Source of the DNA: Branchinecta lynchi
Lineage: Eukaryota > Arthropoda > Branchiopoda > Anostraca > Branchinectidae
Length of the DNA stretch: 64,000 nt
Assembly: GCA_023053575.1 (NCBI GenBank)
Contig: JAKZAP010000009.1
Span: 14,861,869-14,925,868, forward strand
Direction of reading: 5' to 3'
Part shown: positions 32,001-36,921 of the stretch, one piece after another
Numbering within the stretch: position 1 is the first letter of the stretch
How the letters are laid out: each line of letters begins with the position of its first letter
Made by a program: the position numbers and the translations under genes
Notes under the pieces: model-generated
Databases searched by the model: none
The model's input: only the letters and a program-made list of their open reading frames with translations
What the model was told of the DNA's origin: nothing

Positions 32001-33809
32001 CCTTATCTTGCTGCTAGTTAAGGGGGTGAGATGGTTCGTTTTCAGTCGCACCTACCATCTTAAAGGATCCGTCGTAGCTAGACTGCCAGTGCAACCTAAT
32101 TCTGTAACTGCACCCTTGATTCTTAAACCGGAGACCTCGATTCATATGTTACATTCTGAACCCGCCAACGGCACGTCACTAATCTTTCCATTTGCCACGA
32201 TTCACTATTTCCCGTTCATTATGCTCCCGACGAGTGTTCGCGTATGCTACTGATACGTACCCGATGAAAAATTTGTAGCCTGCGTAGTAGTATCGTAGTA
32301 GTACGAAAACGTTGCATGTAATACTATGGAATAGCAAAGGATACTATAATTTAATTTAATATGCCTCAGACGGGTCCAAGCATATGTAGTAGCATCCTGT
32401 CCTGCCATAGTATCATCCAATCTTGCTAATAGTAGTATATAGTAGTATACATCAACACGGTAGACTTGAAGTAGAAGCATGTAGGAGCATCGTTAGTACT
32501 GCGTGCTACTTTTTCGTACTACTTCATAGTACTATTTTTAGATAAATTTTTCATCGGGTAGAACCGGTTATCTAAATTTTGACGAGTTTTTACTAGAAAA
32601 AACTAGTAAATGGGTCTGGGATATGGCTTAAAACAGCTAAAGCTCTGGATAGTTTATTTAAGGCAGAGCCTAGTTTTGAAGTATTGTAACATAAACCGTA
32701 AATAGTGCGAGGTGTGCTTTAACTTCGGAAGTTAAACTTTCTGTTTCCTCTACAATCCTAAATGCAACAACGAAATGACCTGCCACTGTTTGCGAACACA
32801 GTTAGATAGAAACATAGATTTATCGAATATGAATTAATACAAGGAACAAAACAATAACAAGACTGGTCAAACTTTAATCTAGAGAGACGAATATATATTT
32901 TTTTCTTCTGTAGGACATACCTGTCCGGAGGAACCTTGATAGGTCGATCTAAAATTCCTTTCTTTCAATATTTGTACACAACACTCAGTCCCACATTCTC
33001 TCACCCCAGACACTCCTCCCGCAAATCATTCAACTCGTTGCATTCTGCCAAAAAATGTCCCAAACTTTGATTACCACAGATAAGTATGCGAAGTATTTGC
33101 TTCAGCTACCTAGTTGGCAACGTGTTTTCCTTTCCATTGTTTATTTTTCGTTCATTTAAAAAAAAAATTCTTTGTACTAAATTTTCTTTGTATGCGTAAT
33201 ACAGTTTACTTACTTACTTACATCCACATACTGGGGACCAGTCTTACCCTGAACTTACCAAAATTTTTCTTCTCTTCCCAGAGGAAAACCAATCGTACCT
33301 CCTATCCATAAATAAAATAAGGTTTTCGAATGCCGCCCAGGATTTACAACTTTGACGTATCCATTCATCTAAGCCATCTAACGGTCTTTTCTTTTTCAGA
33401 AAACCAGCCGAATTCCATTCCGGCCGAAAATACGGGCACCTTCGTCATTTCCATAATTATTCCTCTGTCCGTTTTCGTCTTCCTGTTCGTCACTGCTACC
33501 ATCTGGATGCGCTGCCATGCTCGCACACGAAAACCCATCCTCCCCACTGACCTGCCCCCTCCATTACTCGAACACAAATATGAAACGGTGACTCAGAACC
33601 CCAGACCGTCCCACCAGGAAAGTCTACTTGCCAAAAATGCCAGGAAAGTGCCGCGCGTGCCAGAACCTTTGCCATTTTGCGCCGCTAGGGTGCCAGAGCG
33701 GCAGAGGCACATGCCGGTGAATAGAGTGGCGTGTACATGTTACATGGATGGTTTGATGACAGGAGAGCCTGTGCATAAAAAGGCGTATAGCGGACCGGAG
33801 TATGTGTAA
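10915..33809 (+). CDS. FGFRL1: FGFRL1-like receptor, copy A (six exons, first exon missing)
   Basis: Gene-level entry; exons are 10915-11193, 15907-16052, 18965-19136, 27765-27968, 30454-30606 and 33400-33809. Joined they give about 453 residues without the signal-peptide exon. Order: Ig I, Ig II (two exons), Ig III (two exons), one transmembrane helix and a tail of about 100 residues ending in TAA. Intron phases are 1, 0, 1, 1, 1 and all junctions are GT/AG. There is no tyrosine kinase, which defines FGFRL1 (FGFR5) against FGFR1-4. Known FGFRL1 is a cell-surface protein that binds FGF ligands and heparin and acts in adhesion and as a decoy or modulator of FGF signalling; applying this here is inference. 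Signature strings are TNGFGS-like in Ig I (VNGFGS), WLKRVE in Ig IIIa and [11 protein letters not shown] in Ig IIIb. The signal-peptide exon for the long form was not found upstream. Confidence 0.92.
11194..12300 (+). other. Intron of FGFRL1-A, mostly unique sequence
   Basis: Nothing recognisable beyond intronic AT-rich sequence; frames such as 11463-11687 and 11796-12047 have no motif, no conserved start context and no splice logic matching the neighbouring phase-1 exons. Confidence 0.5.
12322..12507. mobile_element. TTTAAAGTTTAACTGAAAA MITE, left fragment
   Basis: TTTAAAGTTTAACTGAAAAG starts it; the GACGCGGAGAATTTGAATTT segment and CAAAAGCGTG follow. It is cut at ATTGCAAT by the next element. 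Confidence 0.6.
12508..12682. mobile_element. CAAGGCCGTATC MITE with 8-bp target duplication
   Basis: Termini CAAGGCCGTATC and GATACGGGCCTG; flanks ATTGCAAT (12500-12507) and ATTGCAAT (12683-12690) are identical 8-bp duplications, a hallmark of hAT-type transposition. Poly-G/poly-C tracts just inside each end. Inserted into the preceding MITE. Confidence 0.85.
12779..13035. mobile_element. GAGCGTGTTCC MITE, decayed copy
   Basis: Contains GTTCCACCTTTCTAACAATA, TCGTTCCAACCTCGTGAAAA, CGCTGACCGTTCC and GCTTACCACGCTCGGGAGCG in family order. The right terminus is degraded. Confidence 0.65.
13324..13703. mobile_element. GAGCGTGTTCC MITE, interrupted copy
   Basis: Left end GAGCGTGTTCCAACCTTCTA; the body is split at CTATTTGC by the next element and continues to about 13703, where it lacks its right end. 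The body order matches the intact copies at 44182 and 62988. Confidence 0.7.
13436..13600. mobile_element. CAAGGCCGTATCC MITE nested in another MITE
   Basis: Termini CAAGGCCGTATCCAGG and CCTGGATATGGGCCTG; exact 8-bp duplication CTATTTGC at 13428-13435 and 13601-13608. The host sequence is the GAGCGTGTTCC MITE, so this insertion is the younger of the two. Confidence 0.88.
13856..13928 (+). CDS. Candidate alternative first exon (signal peptide) for FGFRL1-A
   Basis: From ATG 13856 the frame reads [12 protein letters not shown] then a hydrophobic run [12 protein letters not shown], and reaches GG|GTAATG, a plausible donor, after one base of the next codon (phase 1). The next downstream exon, Ig IIa, needs exactly a phase-1 partner; joining gives SVT-D-EGDSRR. 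An in-frame ATG at 13823 could add eleven residues. It sits between the Ig I and Ig IIa exons, so it would produce a secreted or membrane form lacking Ig I, like the short forms of FGFRs. All of this is inference from hydrophobicity, phase and position. The reading frame also runs on past the donor, so it may be chance. Confidence 0.3.
14090..15097. mobile_element. GC-alternating inverted-repeat element (GCGTTGCG-rich)
   Basis: Ends CACCTTTAAGCCGATTTCAC and GTGGAAACGGCTTTAAAGC are imperfect inverted repeats. Sub-terminal blocks full of TGCGTTGCGTTTGCG and GCAAGCGCAACGCAAGGC pair with each other, with TTTCACACTGAG and CTCAGTGTGAAAG repeated. The centre (about 14500-14870) is AT-rich and without a transposase. 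Confidence 0.55.
15093..15408. mobile_element. TTAAAG-family MITE, near-complete copy
   Basis: Starts CTTTAAAGCACACCTCGCAC and ends CTGGTTTAAAGC; the body has GGCTTTGGGTGTTTTAAGCC and CTAGCAAAAACTCGAC. Other copies: 30889, 32060, 40622, 49636. It abuts the preceding element, sharing TTTAAAG. Confidence 0.6.
15907..16052 (+). CDS. FGFRL1: FGFRL1-A exon: Ig domain II, first half
   Basis: Acceptor TTTTTTTTCCAG, donor AAG|GTCAGT; enters in phase 1 and leaves in phase 0, 146 bp. It encodes a linker [14 protein letters not shown] followed by the A to C strands of Ig II with [17 protein letters not shown] and YWEK. The Cys is the first half of the domain II disulphide, and the motif C-x-A-x-G-x-P-x-P is the one seen in Ig II of FGFRs and FGFRL1. 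It corresponds to 49329-49468 of copy B (140 bp, same phases). Confidence 0.9.
16053..17450 (+). other. FGFRL1-A intron within Ig II
   Basis: Two diverged copies of a 110-bp segment (about 16140-16270 and 16320-16440) around AGACTATGTCTCAATGTAGG / AGGTTATGTGTCAATGTAGG. A segment at 17120-17400 is internally duplicated (CCACCAAG(C/A)AGAGCTC). The rest is unique. No gene. Confidence 0.45.
17458..18690 (+). mobile_element. GGATCCC satellite-bearing element, copy 1 (+)
   Basis: Begins GAAAACGTAAGTGGAGGGA, passes ATAACTCTCGAAGGGAATGA and TTAGGGTTGGGGGAGGGGG, then runs into about 140-bp tandem units with GTTGATTAGATGTTCGATTT, AGACATGCTGAACACGAT and GAATCCGGCCAAAACCGG. The same architecture is at 51413-52567 (-), 55988-57970 and 59855-60703. 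It is interrupted by a MITE at 18312. Confidence 0.7.
18312..18555. mobile_element. CAGGGGCG hAT-like MITE with 8-bp target duplication
   Basis: Termini CAGAGGCGTTAC and GTGACGCCCCTG; flanks TGGGCAAG at 18304-18311 and 18556-18563 are identical 8-bp repeats, and the target lies inside the satellite unit. The core is AT-rich, repeating GAAAAATTGACCAGTTTTCAG-like phrases. Second copy at 48655. Confidence 0.88.
18965..19136 (+). CDS. FGFRL1: FGFRL1-A exon: Ig domain II, second half
   Basis: The 172-bp exon lies between TTTTATTCAG and GTAAGT, phase 0 in and 1 out. It completes Ig [22 protein letters not shown] has the D-x-G-x-Y-x-C motif with the second disulphide cysteine. NTS is a potential N-glycosylation site. 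The exon ends in the linker [10 protein letters not shown]. Copy B has the same exon at 43424-43595, also exactly 172 bp. A MITE begins 47 bp past the donor. Confidence 0.9.
19183..19487. mobile_element. GAGCGTGTTCC MITE, complete copy, inverted
   Basis: 305 bp between GAGCGTGTTCCATCCTACTT and GGAGGAACACGCTC, with TAT at 19180-19182 and 19488-19490 as a 3-bp target duplication. Orientation is opposite to 44182 and 62988. It begins 47 bp after the donor of the Ig IIb exon. Confidence 0.85.
19490..19920. repeat. CTCCGGGTACCTGCGGAAG repeat, two copies
   Basis: Segments at 19490-19650 and 19677-19920 share GCAGAATCTCCGGGTACCTG, GTGTCAAAGCTGCGCTGA and TGAGTTTGAGTCG; a third copy is at 35870-36045. 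The second contains an insert (about 19745-19838) ending in the oligo-repeat ACCTACCTACCT, like a retroposon tail. Confidence 0.6.
20238..20309 (-). tRNA. tRNA-Thr(UGU)-like pseudogene or SINE head
   Basis: On the - strand: acceptor GCCCCTC pairing GAGGAGC with one mismatch, D stem GCTC/GAGC with a shortened loop, anticodon loop CTTGTAA (UGU), and the internal B-box GGTTCAAATCC. The anticodon stem and T stem each have mismatches, so it is unlikely to be a functional tRNA. A related fragment with the same flank (CAACTGAAAGACAAAAATGC) occurs at 46290-46340, which points to a dispersed tRNA-derived SINE. No intron seen. Confidence 0.5.
20310..21460. other. Intronic stretch of FGFRL1-A without recognised genes
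   Basis: AT-rich sequence with short frames (20698-20889, 20967-21212) that carry no family motif. The downstream part may be the body of the tRNA-derived SINE. Nothing else supportable. Confidence 0.4.
21463..21676. mobile_element. CAGTAGAGGTGTG MITE
   Basis: Inverted termini CAGTAGAGGTGTGGTTTT and AATAATCACACCTCTACTG. A related left end (GCAATAGAGGTATGCTTATT) is embedded in the CGAGGGG transposon at 1172, 2996 and 54710. No clear target duplication. Confidence 0.65.
22775..23146 (+). pseudogene. Unknown repeated ORF, copy 1 (two internal repeats)
   Basis: The frame holds [20 protein letters not shown] and, about 48 residues on, [20 protein letters not shown]: two tandem repeats of the same peptide. 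It then reads [20 protein letters not shown] and stops at a frame disruption relative to the copy at 25007. A short triple repeat of GTCGACTGTTGCTTACA at about 22988-23038 is a local expansion. Function unknown, no domain recognised. Confidence 0.35.
23330..24098 (-). mobile_element. 5'-truncated LINE inserted in the cassette
   Basis: The minus strand carries the C-terminal part of a non-LTR reverse transcriptase and ends in a (TAA)n tail (the TTATTATT run at 23330-23356). The paralogous sequence at 22490-22515 reads AATATCTTATATAATCTAG without interruption, so the empty site is in the window and the insertion point is ATCTTA/TATAATC. Confidence 0.85.
23535..24095 (-). pseudogene. Non-LTR retrotransposon reverse transcriptase, C-terminal fragment
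   Basis: 186 residues: [15 protein letters not shown], then [15 protein letters not shown] (the K-x-x-Y-L-G-I segment that follows the catalytic core of LINE reverse transcriptases), [18 protein letters not shown] and [15 protein letters not shown], then a tail region that resembles the fragment at 41958. The catalytic YADD region is missing, so this is a dead 5'-truncated copy. The (TAA)n tail lies about 180 bp beyond the stop. Confidence 0.75.
24380..25000 (+). repeat. Cassette copies 2-3 and 200-bp spacer
   Basis: GGTACACCGGCTAGCAAAAG and SCKPLIAED at about 24400-24450, then [20 protein letters not shown] at about 24530. The frame is disrupted after LFLVSV compared with the copy at 25007. 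The spacer (TTAGTTCAAAAGTTGACTTT, GGATAAGCTCTAGTTTCTTT, CTACCGCAAACCCAAGTGCA) recurs at 25320-25490. Confidence 0.6.
25007..25333 (+). CDS. Unknown ORF, best-preserved cassette copy
   Basis: 108 codons from [83 protein letters not shown], ending KKKFYLS. It is the longest version of a peptide found in five places between 22.8 and 25.3 kb; the others carry frameshifts. I know no family with this sequence. There is no signal peptide or membrane segment, and it lies in an intron of FGFRL1-A in the same orientation. It may be the remnant of an element-encoded protein, or a non-coding repeat that is open by chance. Confidence 0.3.
   Translation: MEPNCSYHRIHRKQITGTPTSKSCKALITEDDYELTVDCCLKVPYMAHNCYRLFLVSMYLTTEVVSPFEIFKLVYLMKEFLYQKMDDIYFDQLISGYRLPSKKKFYLS
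26013..26053. repeat. Poly(A) run
   Basis: About 33 A in a row (at roughly 26021-26053), just inside the right hairpin of the 3.8-kb segment. It could be a retroposon tail or slippage; no matching element body is seen to its left. Confidence 0.6.
26150..26510. repeat. Inverted GC-rich MITE-like pair
   Basis: CGCGCCGTTCCCCGCGGACT and GGACGGGGAATGCTC on the left; GGAAGCATTCCCCGTG, TCCGCGGAGTCCGCG and CTCTGGGAACGGCG on the right. The blocks are mutually inverted around an AT-rich centre. Confidence 0.45.
26706..26835 (-). mobile_element. Retroposon 3' end with (TTAC)n tail
   Basis: On the - strand a body matching 62640-62745 (AAGTGTCTTTTTGTGT, GAAAACGGCGGGT) ends in a TTACTTACTTACTTA tail. 3'-end fragment of a LINE or SINE. 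Confidence 0.5.
27216..27345. mobile_element. CACTGTAAAAA MITE, shortened copy
   Basis: Left CACTGTAAAAAATTATCTC, right GGAGAAACTTTTTACAG. Internal hairpin of ATCTCTACTGAGATAAT-type segments. Other copies: 37043, 39374, 42862, 46340. Confidence 0.7.
27385..27757 (+). mobile_element. LINE C-terminal and 3' end fragment
   Basis: The frame to 27644 encodes a zinc-knuckle-like motif C-P-V-C-G-E-x(7)-H-I-L-L-x-C ([19 protein letters not shown]) typical of the C-terminus of many LINE ORF2 proteins. A 3' untranslated region follows, with the tail TTATCTTATCTTATAC. The tail ends just before the polypyrimidine tract of the Ig IIIa exon. Truncated at 5', not functional. Confidence 0.7.
27765..27968 (+). 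CDS. FGFRL1: FGFRL1-A exon: Ig domain III, first half
   Basis: The 204-bp exon follows TTTTGTTCCAG and precedes GTAAGT, phase 1 on both sides. It reads [18 protein letters not shown], then [20 protein letters not shown] and [10 protein letters not shown]. Cys-Arg-Val, V-x-P-x-I-x-W-L-K-R-V-E is highly characteristic of FGFRL1 domain III. NTT and NQT are potential N-glycosylation sites. It ends [10 protein letters not shown]. Copy B has a 204-bp partner at 40920-41123. A LINE 3' tail ends only a few bases before the polypyrimidine tract. Confidence 0.92.
28130..28506 (+). mobile_element. LINE 3' untranslated end with ATCTT-type tail
   Basis: AT-rich body with GTGTTTATTTTTCATGTATT and CATGGCATTAGGCTC, ending AAAATCTTATCTTATCT; the tail matches the LINE fragment at 27385-27757 and the inverted one at 47551. 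No coding part left. Confidence 0.5.
28655..28845. mobile_element. GGCAAGGGTCC foldback, copy in FGFRL1-A
   Basis: Arms of about 55 bp: CAACGGATATACGTCAGCTA, GATTCTTCACCAGCGATATT versus AATATCGCTGATGAAGAATC, TAGCTGACGTATATCCGTTG. The loop holds GGCCCTTCTTGGCAAGGG. Same family as 36197, 37665, 38920 and 39460; a short piece is at 10738-10800. Confidence 0.75.
29269..29620. mobile_element. Long hairpin element (about 150-bp arms)
   Basis: TGTCAGAAGTTCCATAACAG at the left pairs with GTTATGAAACTTCTGACA at the right, and pairing continues inward (GCGCGGTTTCAACAG with CTGTTGAAACCGCGC; AAAAAGCATCTGCTGA-like with CAGTAGATGCTTTTTT). The loop is short, around 29430. A partial third copy lies at about 30798-30845. 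The ORFs on both strands here are artefacts of the hairpin. Confidence 0.75.
30165..30453 (+). mobile_element. Retroposon tails before the Ig IIIb exon
   Basis: TTTTTATTTATTTATTGG at about 30212, then a second 3' end TTTGTATTTTTGTGTAAAAT with the tail CTTAAACTTGAACTTGAACT ending at about 30432. Only the T run and TAG of the acceptor separate this tail from the exon. Confidence 0.5.
30454..30606 (+). CDS. FGFRL1: FGFRL1-A exon: Ig domain III, second half
   Basis: The 153-bp exon starts after a run of 17 T and TAG and ends before GTAAGT (phase 1 in and out). It encodes [20 protein letters not shown], then [20 protein letters not shown] and [22 protein letters not shown] is the clearest FGFRL1 hallmark in the window and carries the second Ig III cysteine. 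In FGFR1-3 this position is occupied by the alternative IIIb or IIIc exons; I saw only one version here. Copy B partner: 38591-38743, also 153 bp. Confidence 0.94.
30889..31545. mobile_element. TTAAAGGACC-family MITE with internal insertion
   Basis: Left CTTAAATGACCCCTCACACT, right AAGACAGGTCCTTTAA. The body matches the other copies and is interrupted at CCGGG (about 31207) by a reverse-strand retroposon piece, then resumes at GGGTTTAGAAATATATGGAG. Confidence 0.65.
31207..31487 (-). mobile_element. Retroposon 3' fragment with (TTCC)n tail
   Basis: The AAGGAAGGAAGGAAGG run on the + strand is the tail of a reverse-oriented element; a T run of about 22 lies at 31337-31358. Target GTCTCCGGGTTTAG is inferred from other copies of the host MITE; CGGG is present on both sides. 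Confidence 0.5.
31557..31746. mobile_element. CAGGGTTGATAT MITE
   Basis: Termini CAGGGTTGATATCTG and GAAATATCAACCCTAG form an inverted repeat. Internal blocks AGGTTGATATTTTTAAAAGG and AATATCTGCCGAG suggest further self-pairing. Single copy in the window. Confidence 0.55.
32060..32722. mobile_element. TTAAAG-family MITE hosting a TA-target MITE
   Basis: Left TTAAAGGATCCGTCGTAGC, right GAGGTGTGCTTTAA; it matches 49636-50033 throughout. It is interrupted at 32260 by the next element; the empty site is visible in the second copy (about 49855). Confidence 0.7.
32260..32558. mobile_element. CCCGATGAAAAAT MITE with TA target duplication
   Basis: 299 bp between CCCGATGAAAAATTTG and AAATTTTTCATCGGG, flanked by TA (32258-32259 and 32559-32560). 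The interior repeats TAGTAGTA and GTACTACT motifs. The paralogous uninterrupted site at about 49850-49875 has a single TA, confirming the duplication. TA targeting fits Tc1/mariner-type transposition (inference). Confidence 0.88.
33400..33809 (+). CDS. FGFRL1: FGFRL1-A last exon: transmembrane segment and cytoplasmic tail
   Basis: After CTTTTTCAG the frame reads [13 protein letters not shown], then a hydrophobic helix (about residues 14-35: [20 protein letters not shown]) and a basic stop-transfer [10 protein letters not shown]. The tail is about 100 residues, rich in Pro and Arg, with candidate sorting motifs (YETV, and ESLL as an acidic dileucine-like motif), and ends GPEYV before TAA at 33807. 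No kinase fold and no His-rich end like that of mammalian FGFRL1. The tail does not align with that of copy B beyond the E-x-L-L-type motif. Confidence 0.9.
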
Positions 33810-34109
33810 TTGCGAGGATATTGGATCAGTGATACCTTCAGATCCGTGATAGACATTCCCCTAGGGCATAGTTCCGAGGTACCAAAGGGAAATGAGTCAC
33901 TTGGGGCGATGGTTCGGACAAAGGATTAGGGTCTTCCATACCATAACCTGGAACTGACGTGAGATGCGAGACGAATTCATAGAAGCATTTGTCTTATCGA
34001 GTCGGGATCGTCTAGAGTGAGATTGATTCCAAAAGTGATATTTGTATATATTTGATCTGTAAATAACTTTGTACATAGGGAATTGAATTACAAGAACGCA
34101 TATATTACG

Positions 34110-34115
34110 AATAAA
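34110..34115 (+). terminator. Poly(A) signal AATAAA of FGFRL1-A
   Basis: AATAAA lies about 300 bases after the stop codon, in an otherwise unremarkable 3' untranslated stretch (33810 to about 34135). A MITE cluster starts 120 bases further on, so the transcript probably ends here. Cleavage site not visible. Confidence 0.6.
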
Positions 34116-34236
34116 TTAAATCGAATTTAGAAACACTTCAGCCCGCGGTACTCCCAACACTTTGAAGTACAATGGTAGTGACACTCCTAGATTATAGTAA
34201 TTTTTTTTTATTCGCAGCTTCAAAAGTAATCACCTA

Positions 34237-35015
34237 GAGCGGGCTCCACCCTTCTAACAATAGTAACACTTTTCGTTCCAACCTCATGAAAAGTTACTAC
34301 GCTGTTCCAACCTTCTCAAAATAGTACTTAATACTGACATTTGCTTTTACCATGCTCGGGAGTGTAGTTAGCGTGTTAACCACGATCTCTGTGACATGAC
34401 TGGCTCGATGAGCCCGCAGCGCGATATTTCGATGAAAATAGAAAAATGCGACCCAACGTTAAAGCCAATGTTCTTGTCATCATGCCTTGTTACTACGGTA
34501 AGTACGGTGAGAGCGTGTTCCACCCTCCTCTTTTCGTCCCAACCTCGTAAAATTTACTCCGCTGACCGCTCCAACCCCAGGGCTGGTCACCAAGAACCAG
34601 GGTGTACGAGTTACTTCAGGATACTTTGGGTTACATTACATTAGGTTATATTGGGTTACTTTGAGATACTTTTGGGTTAGTTTCCAGGGTGTACGAAGTT
34701 ACTTTTGGTGACCAACCCTGGCTCCAACCTTCTCGAAATAGTAATCCTTTGCTTACCCTGCTGGGAAGCGTAGTAAGCGTGGTTCCACCCTTCTAGAAAT
34801 AGTAACTATTAGTTACTATTTTCGTCCCATCCTCGTTAAAAGTTACTACGCTGACCGTTCGAACCTCCTCAAAATAGTAACTAACTAACTAACAGTAATC
34901 ATTTCCTTGTGGGAGCGTTCTTAGCGTAGTAACGACGATCAGTAGAAAAATGCGTTCCATCCAGAATTCGTGACGCCATGCGTAGTAAGTACGGTACATA
35001 GGGTGGACCACGCTC
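34237..35015. mobile_element. GAGCGTGTTCC MITE, composite copy
   Basis: Outer ends GAGCGGGCTCCACCCTTCTA and GGTGGACCACGCTC, flanked by CTA on both sides (34234-34236, 35016-35018). The inside contains more than two family bodies (a second start at 34511, a third at about 34782) and a nested hairpin element, so this is an accreted cluster. Confidence 0.75.
34577..34721. mobile_element. CCAGGG...CCCTGG hairpin MITE with 8-bp target duplication
   Basis: Termini CCAGGGCTGGTCACCAAG and TTGGTGACCAACCCTGG; exact 8-bp duplication CTCCAACC (34569-34576, 34722-34729). The inside is a short GGGTTAC-type array flanked by GGGTGTACGA(A)GTTAC on both sides. The target is the GAGCGTGTTCC MITE. 8-bp duplications fit hAT-like transposition. 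Confidence 0.88.
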
Positions 35016-35039
35016 CTAGCAGCAGAACAGCATTACCAG

Positions 35040-35870
35040 ATCGTGATCCAAGAAAACGCCGCTGTCATTGAAAAATACGCCAAAATTTCTTTTAAGCCCA
35101 AAATTGCAAGAAATCTCCAAAAACTTACAAGGATCGTCAATAGAACCCAGACAGTTTGGATAGCCGGCAAAAAAAATCCGCCAGTCGGTCGCAAAATTCG
35201 CCAATATGGCAACACTGCAGCAGAATTGGGAAGATGTAAACTATGAACCACATAAAAGGTGTTATTCCGCGATCCTAAAAAGAGACTTTGGCTTGAGAAG
35301 GGTGATTTACGACCGGTTCTGTAGCCTACAAGTCTGTTTTTGTGGCTACAAAGGCTTGTAAAGTCTCTGGCTCAGACAACTCTCGAAGTGATTTTTGATT
35401 TTGTGGCTCAAAACTTCGTGGGAAATTCAAATGTAAAGGCGAGTTCAAATAATAAAATGGTTTGTCGGCGAAAGTTCCTTGGCTAAAAATAAACCAATAA
35501 CCAAAAATTATTATATTTTTGGGTGGAATTTCAAGATTTACATCAGCCCGAGTATTCTTTTAAAGCGGATTAATTTGAGATCAGAGCATATGGGAATAAG
35601 AGATTAAAATCTCCTAGGTATACTTATATCATCCCGAGCAGTAGAAGGTTCACTAAAAAAATTCTTGAACTTCCCATTCCATTTTTATCCGCCAAAACGG
35701 CACTTCGGTCATTCTTCTTGGTTAACTCCTTTTTAGCCAGAGTGCCCCGTACTCAAGCAGAATTTACAGGCTTTGCCGAGAGTACATTCAAACTCACTAG
35801 ACGTAACGCACAGCGCCATCTTCGTGTATGGGGAACCATAGTCATTCAGGCAGAACCGTGAAATAATACT
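35040..35870. repeat. Intergenic stretch between the two receptor genes
   Basis: 35040-35220 is related to 8262-8395. 35230-35870 shows no repeat or gene: short frames without motifs. It lies between the A poly(A) signal and the end of copy B. Confidence 0.4.
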
Positions 35871-36045
35871 CTTGATGACTATCTCTCCCTTCCTATGCAG
35901 AATGTCCGGGTATCTGCGGAAGAAAGGAAGAAACGGTGTCACAGCTGCGCTGACTCAGGATTTGAGTCATTGAGTTTGAGTCGTTACGGATACGTTTAAT
36001 CCTTCTTCCTGAGAACCACTGGTGTGTTTCGGACTTAGTCATTTA
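35870..36045. repeat. CTCCGGGTACCTGCGGAAG repeat, third copy
   Basis: GCAGAATGTCCGGGTATCTG, GTGTCACAGCTGCGCTGACT and TTGAGTTTGAGTCGTTACGG match 19490-19650 and 19677-19920. Nature unknown. Confidence 0.55.
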
Positions 36046-36196
36046 GAATTAGAGTATTGCTATCAAATGTCTTTCATTCTTTCATAGCTTTATTATTCTT
36101 TTCCAGAATGACTAGTTGAAGATCGGATTTTCAGTAACACACGATCTGGTTTGGCTAGTGGACTAGCATTCTTTTTCTAGAGTGACTAGTTGAATA

Positions 36197-36475
36197 TCAG
36201 GATTTACTCAAATAATGCATAAAACGAAATATTCAAGCTATTATGCTTTGGTAGTGATATTTCGGCCCTTCTTGGCAAGGGTCCTCGTCAGGCAAAGACA
36301 GCAGCCGTGTATAGTCGGTAGAGCTTCAGTTATTTATTGCAGGTTCGATTTTCCCCCAACATTGACCCTGAAGTTCGACAGCCTGACGAGGACCCTTGCC
36401 AAGAAGGGCCGAAATGTCGCTGACAAAGCATAGTAGCTGTCGTATTTCGTTTTATGCATTATTTGAATCTATGAA
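36197..36475. mobile_element. GGCAAGGGTCC foldback, intergenic copy
   Basis: ATAATGCATAAAACGAAAT and ATTTCGTTTTATGCATTAT form the outer arms; inner arms GGCCCTTCTTGGCAAGGGTC and GACCCTTGCCAAGAAGGGCC are exact complements. The loop of about 80 bp is between. It lies about 230 bp beyond the stop codon of copy B. Confidence 0.85.
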
Positions 36476-36706
36476 TCCCAGTCAGCTTGGGCTCAAGGAA
36501 GATCATGATTTAGAATTAAGATTTAGATTAATCAAGATTTAGAGACTTGGCTAGAGTGTTGGAAATCCTGCGAGGACATCGTCGTCAGTTTTGTAAGGGA
36601 AAATAAGATTTCCAACAATGAAAGTTTAGAAAAATCTCGGCGGGAAACCTAATCGTCTGTCCCCACCAATAAACGTTTTTCGTCACTGGCCTGGCTATGC
36701 CTTTCG

Positions 36707-36921
36707 TCACACCGTCCTCTCTTCGTAGATCTTCGCACTTCCCCCTACGCCACTGTTCAATAGTGTTTCTTCACGGTTTGTAGATGGCTCTTCAGTCTCA
36801 CTAGCGCTTTTTCTTCGGCAAAGGTAAGCAACGCCACCGATGAGGAATACGAGCAGAAAAGTTGTTGCTGCTGCTGTTAAGAGAAGAACCCAGCGGACAA
36901 TGCTAAGTGCTTCTTGGTTCT
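36707..36921 (-). CDS. FGFRL1: FGFRL1-B last exon: transmembrane segment and short tail
   Basis: After TCTTTTTCAG the frame reads ENQEALSIVRW, a hydrophobic helix (VLLLTAAATTFLLVFLIGGV) and YLCRRKSASE, then an acidic-polar tail with ETLLNS and a C-terminus KIYEERTV before TGA (36707-36709). The tail is 36 residues after the helix, against about 100 in copy A. There is no kinase. The first residues (ENQ) are shared with copy A's last exon; beyond those only the helix position and an acidic-LL motif correspond. Confidence 0.88.

Noticed and set aside
33400..36921. Possible tyrosine kinase downstream of either receptor
   Set aside because: Both frames stop soon after the membrane helix, and no HRD, DFG or glycine-loop motif is found between the two genes.
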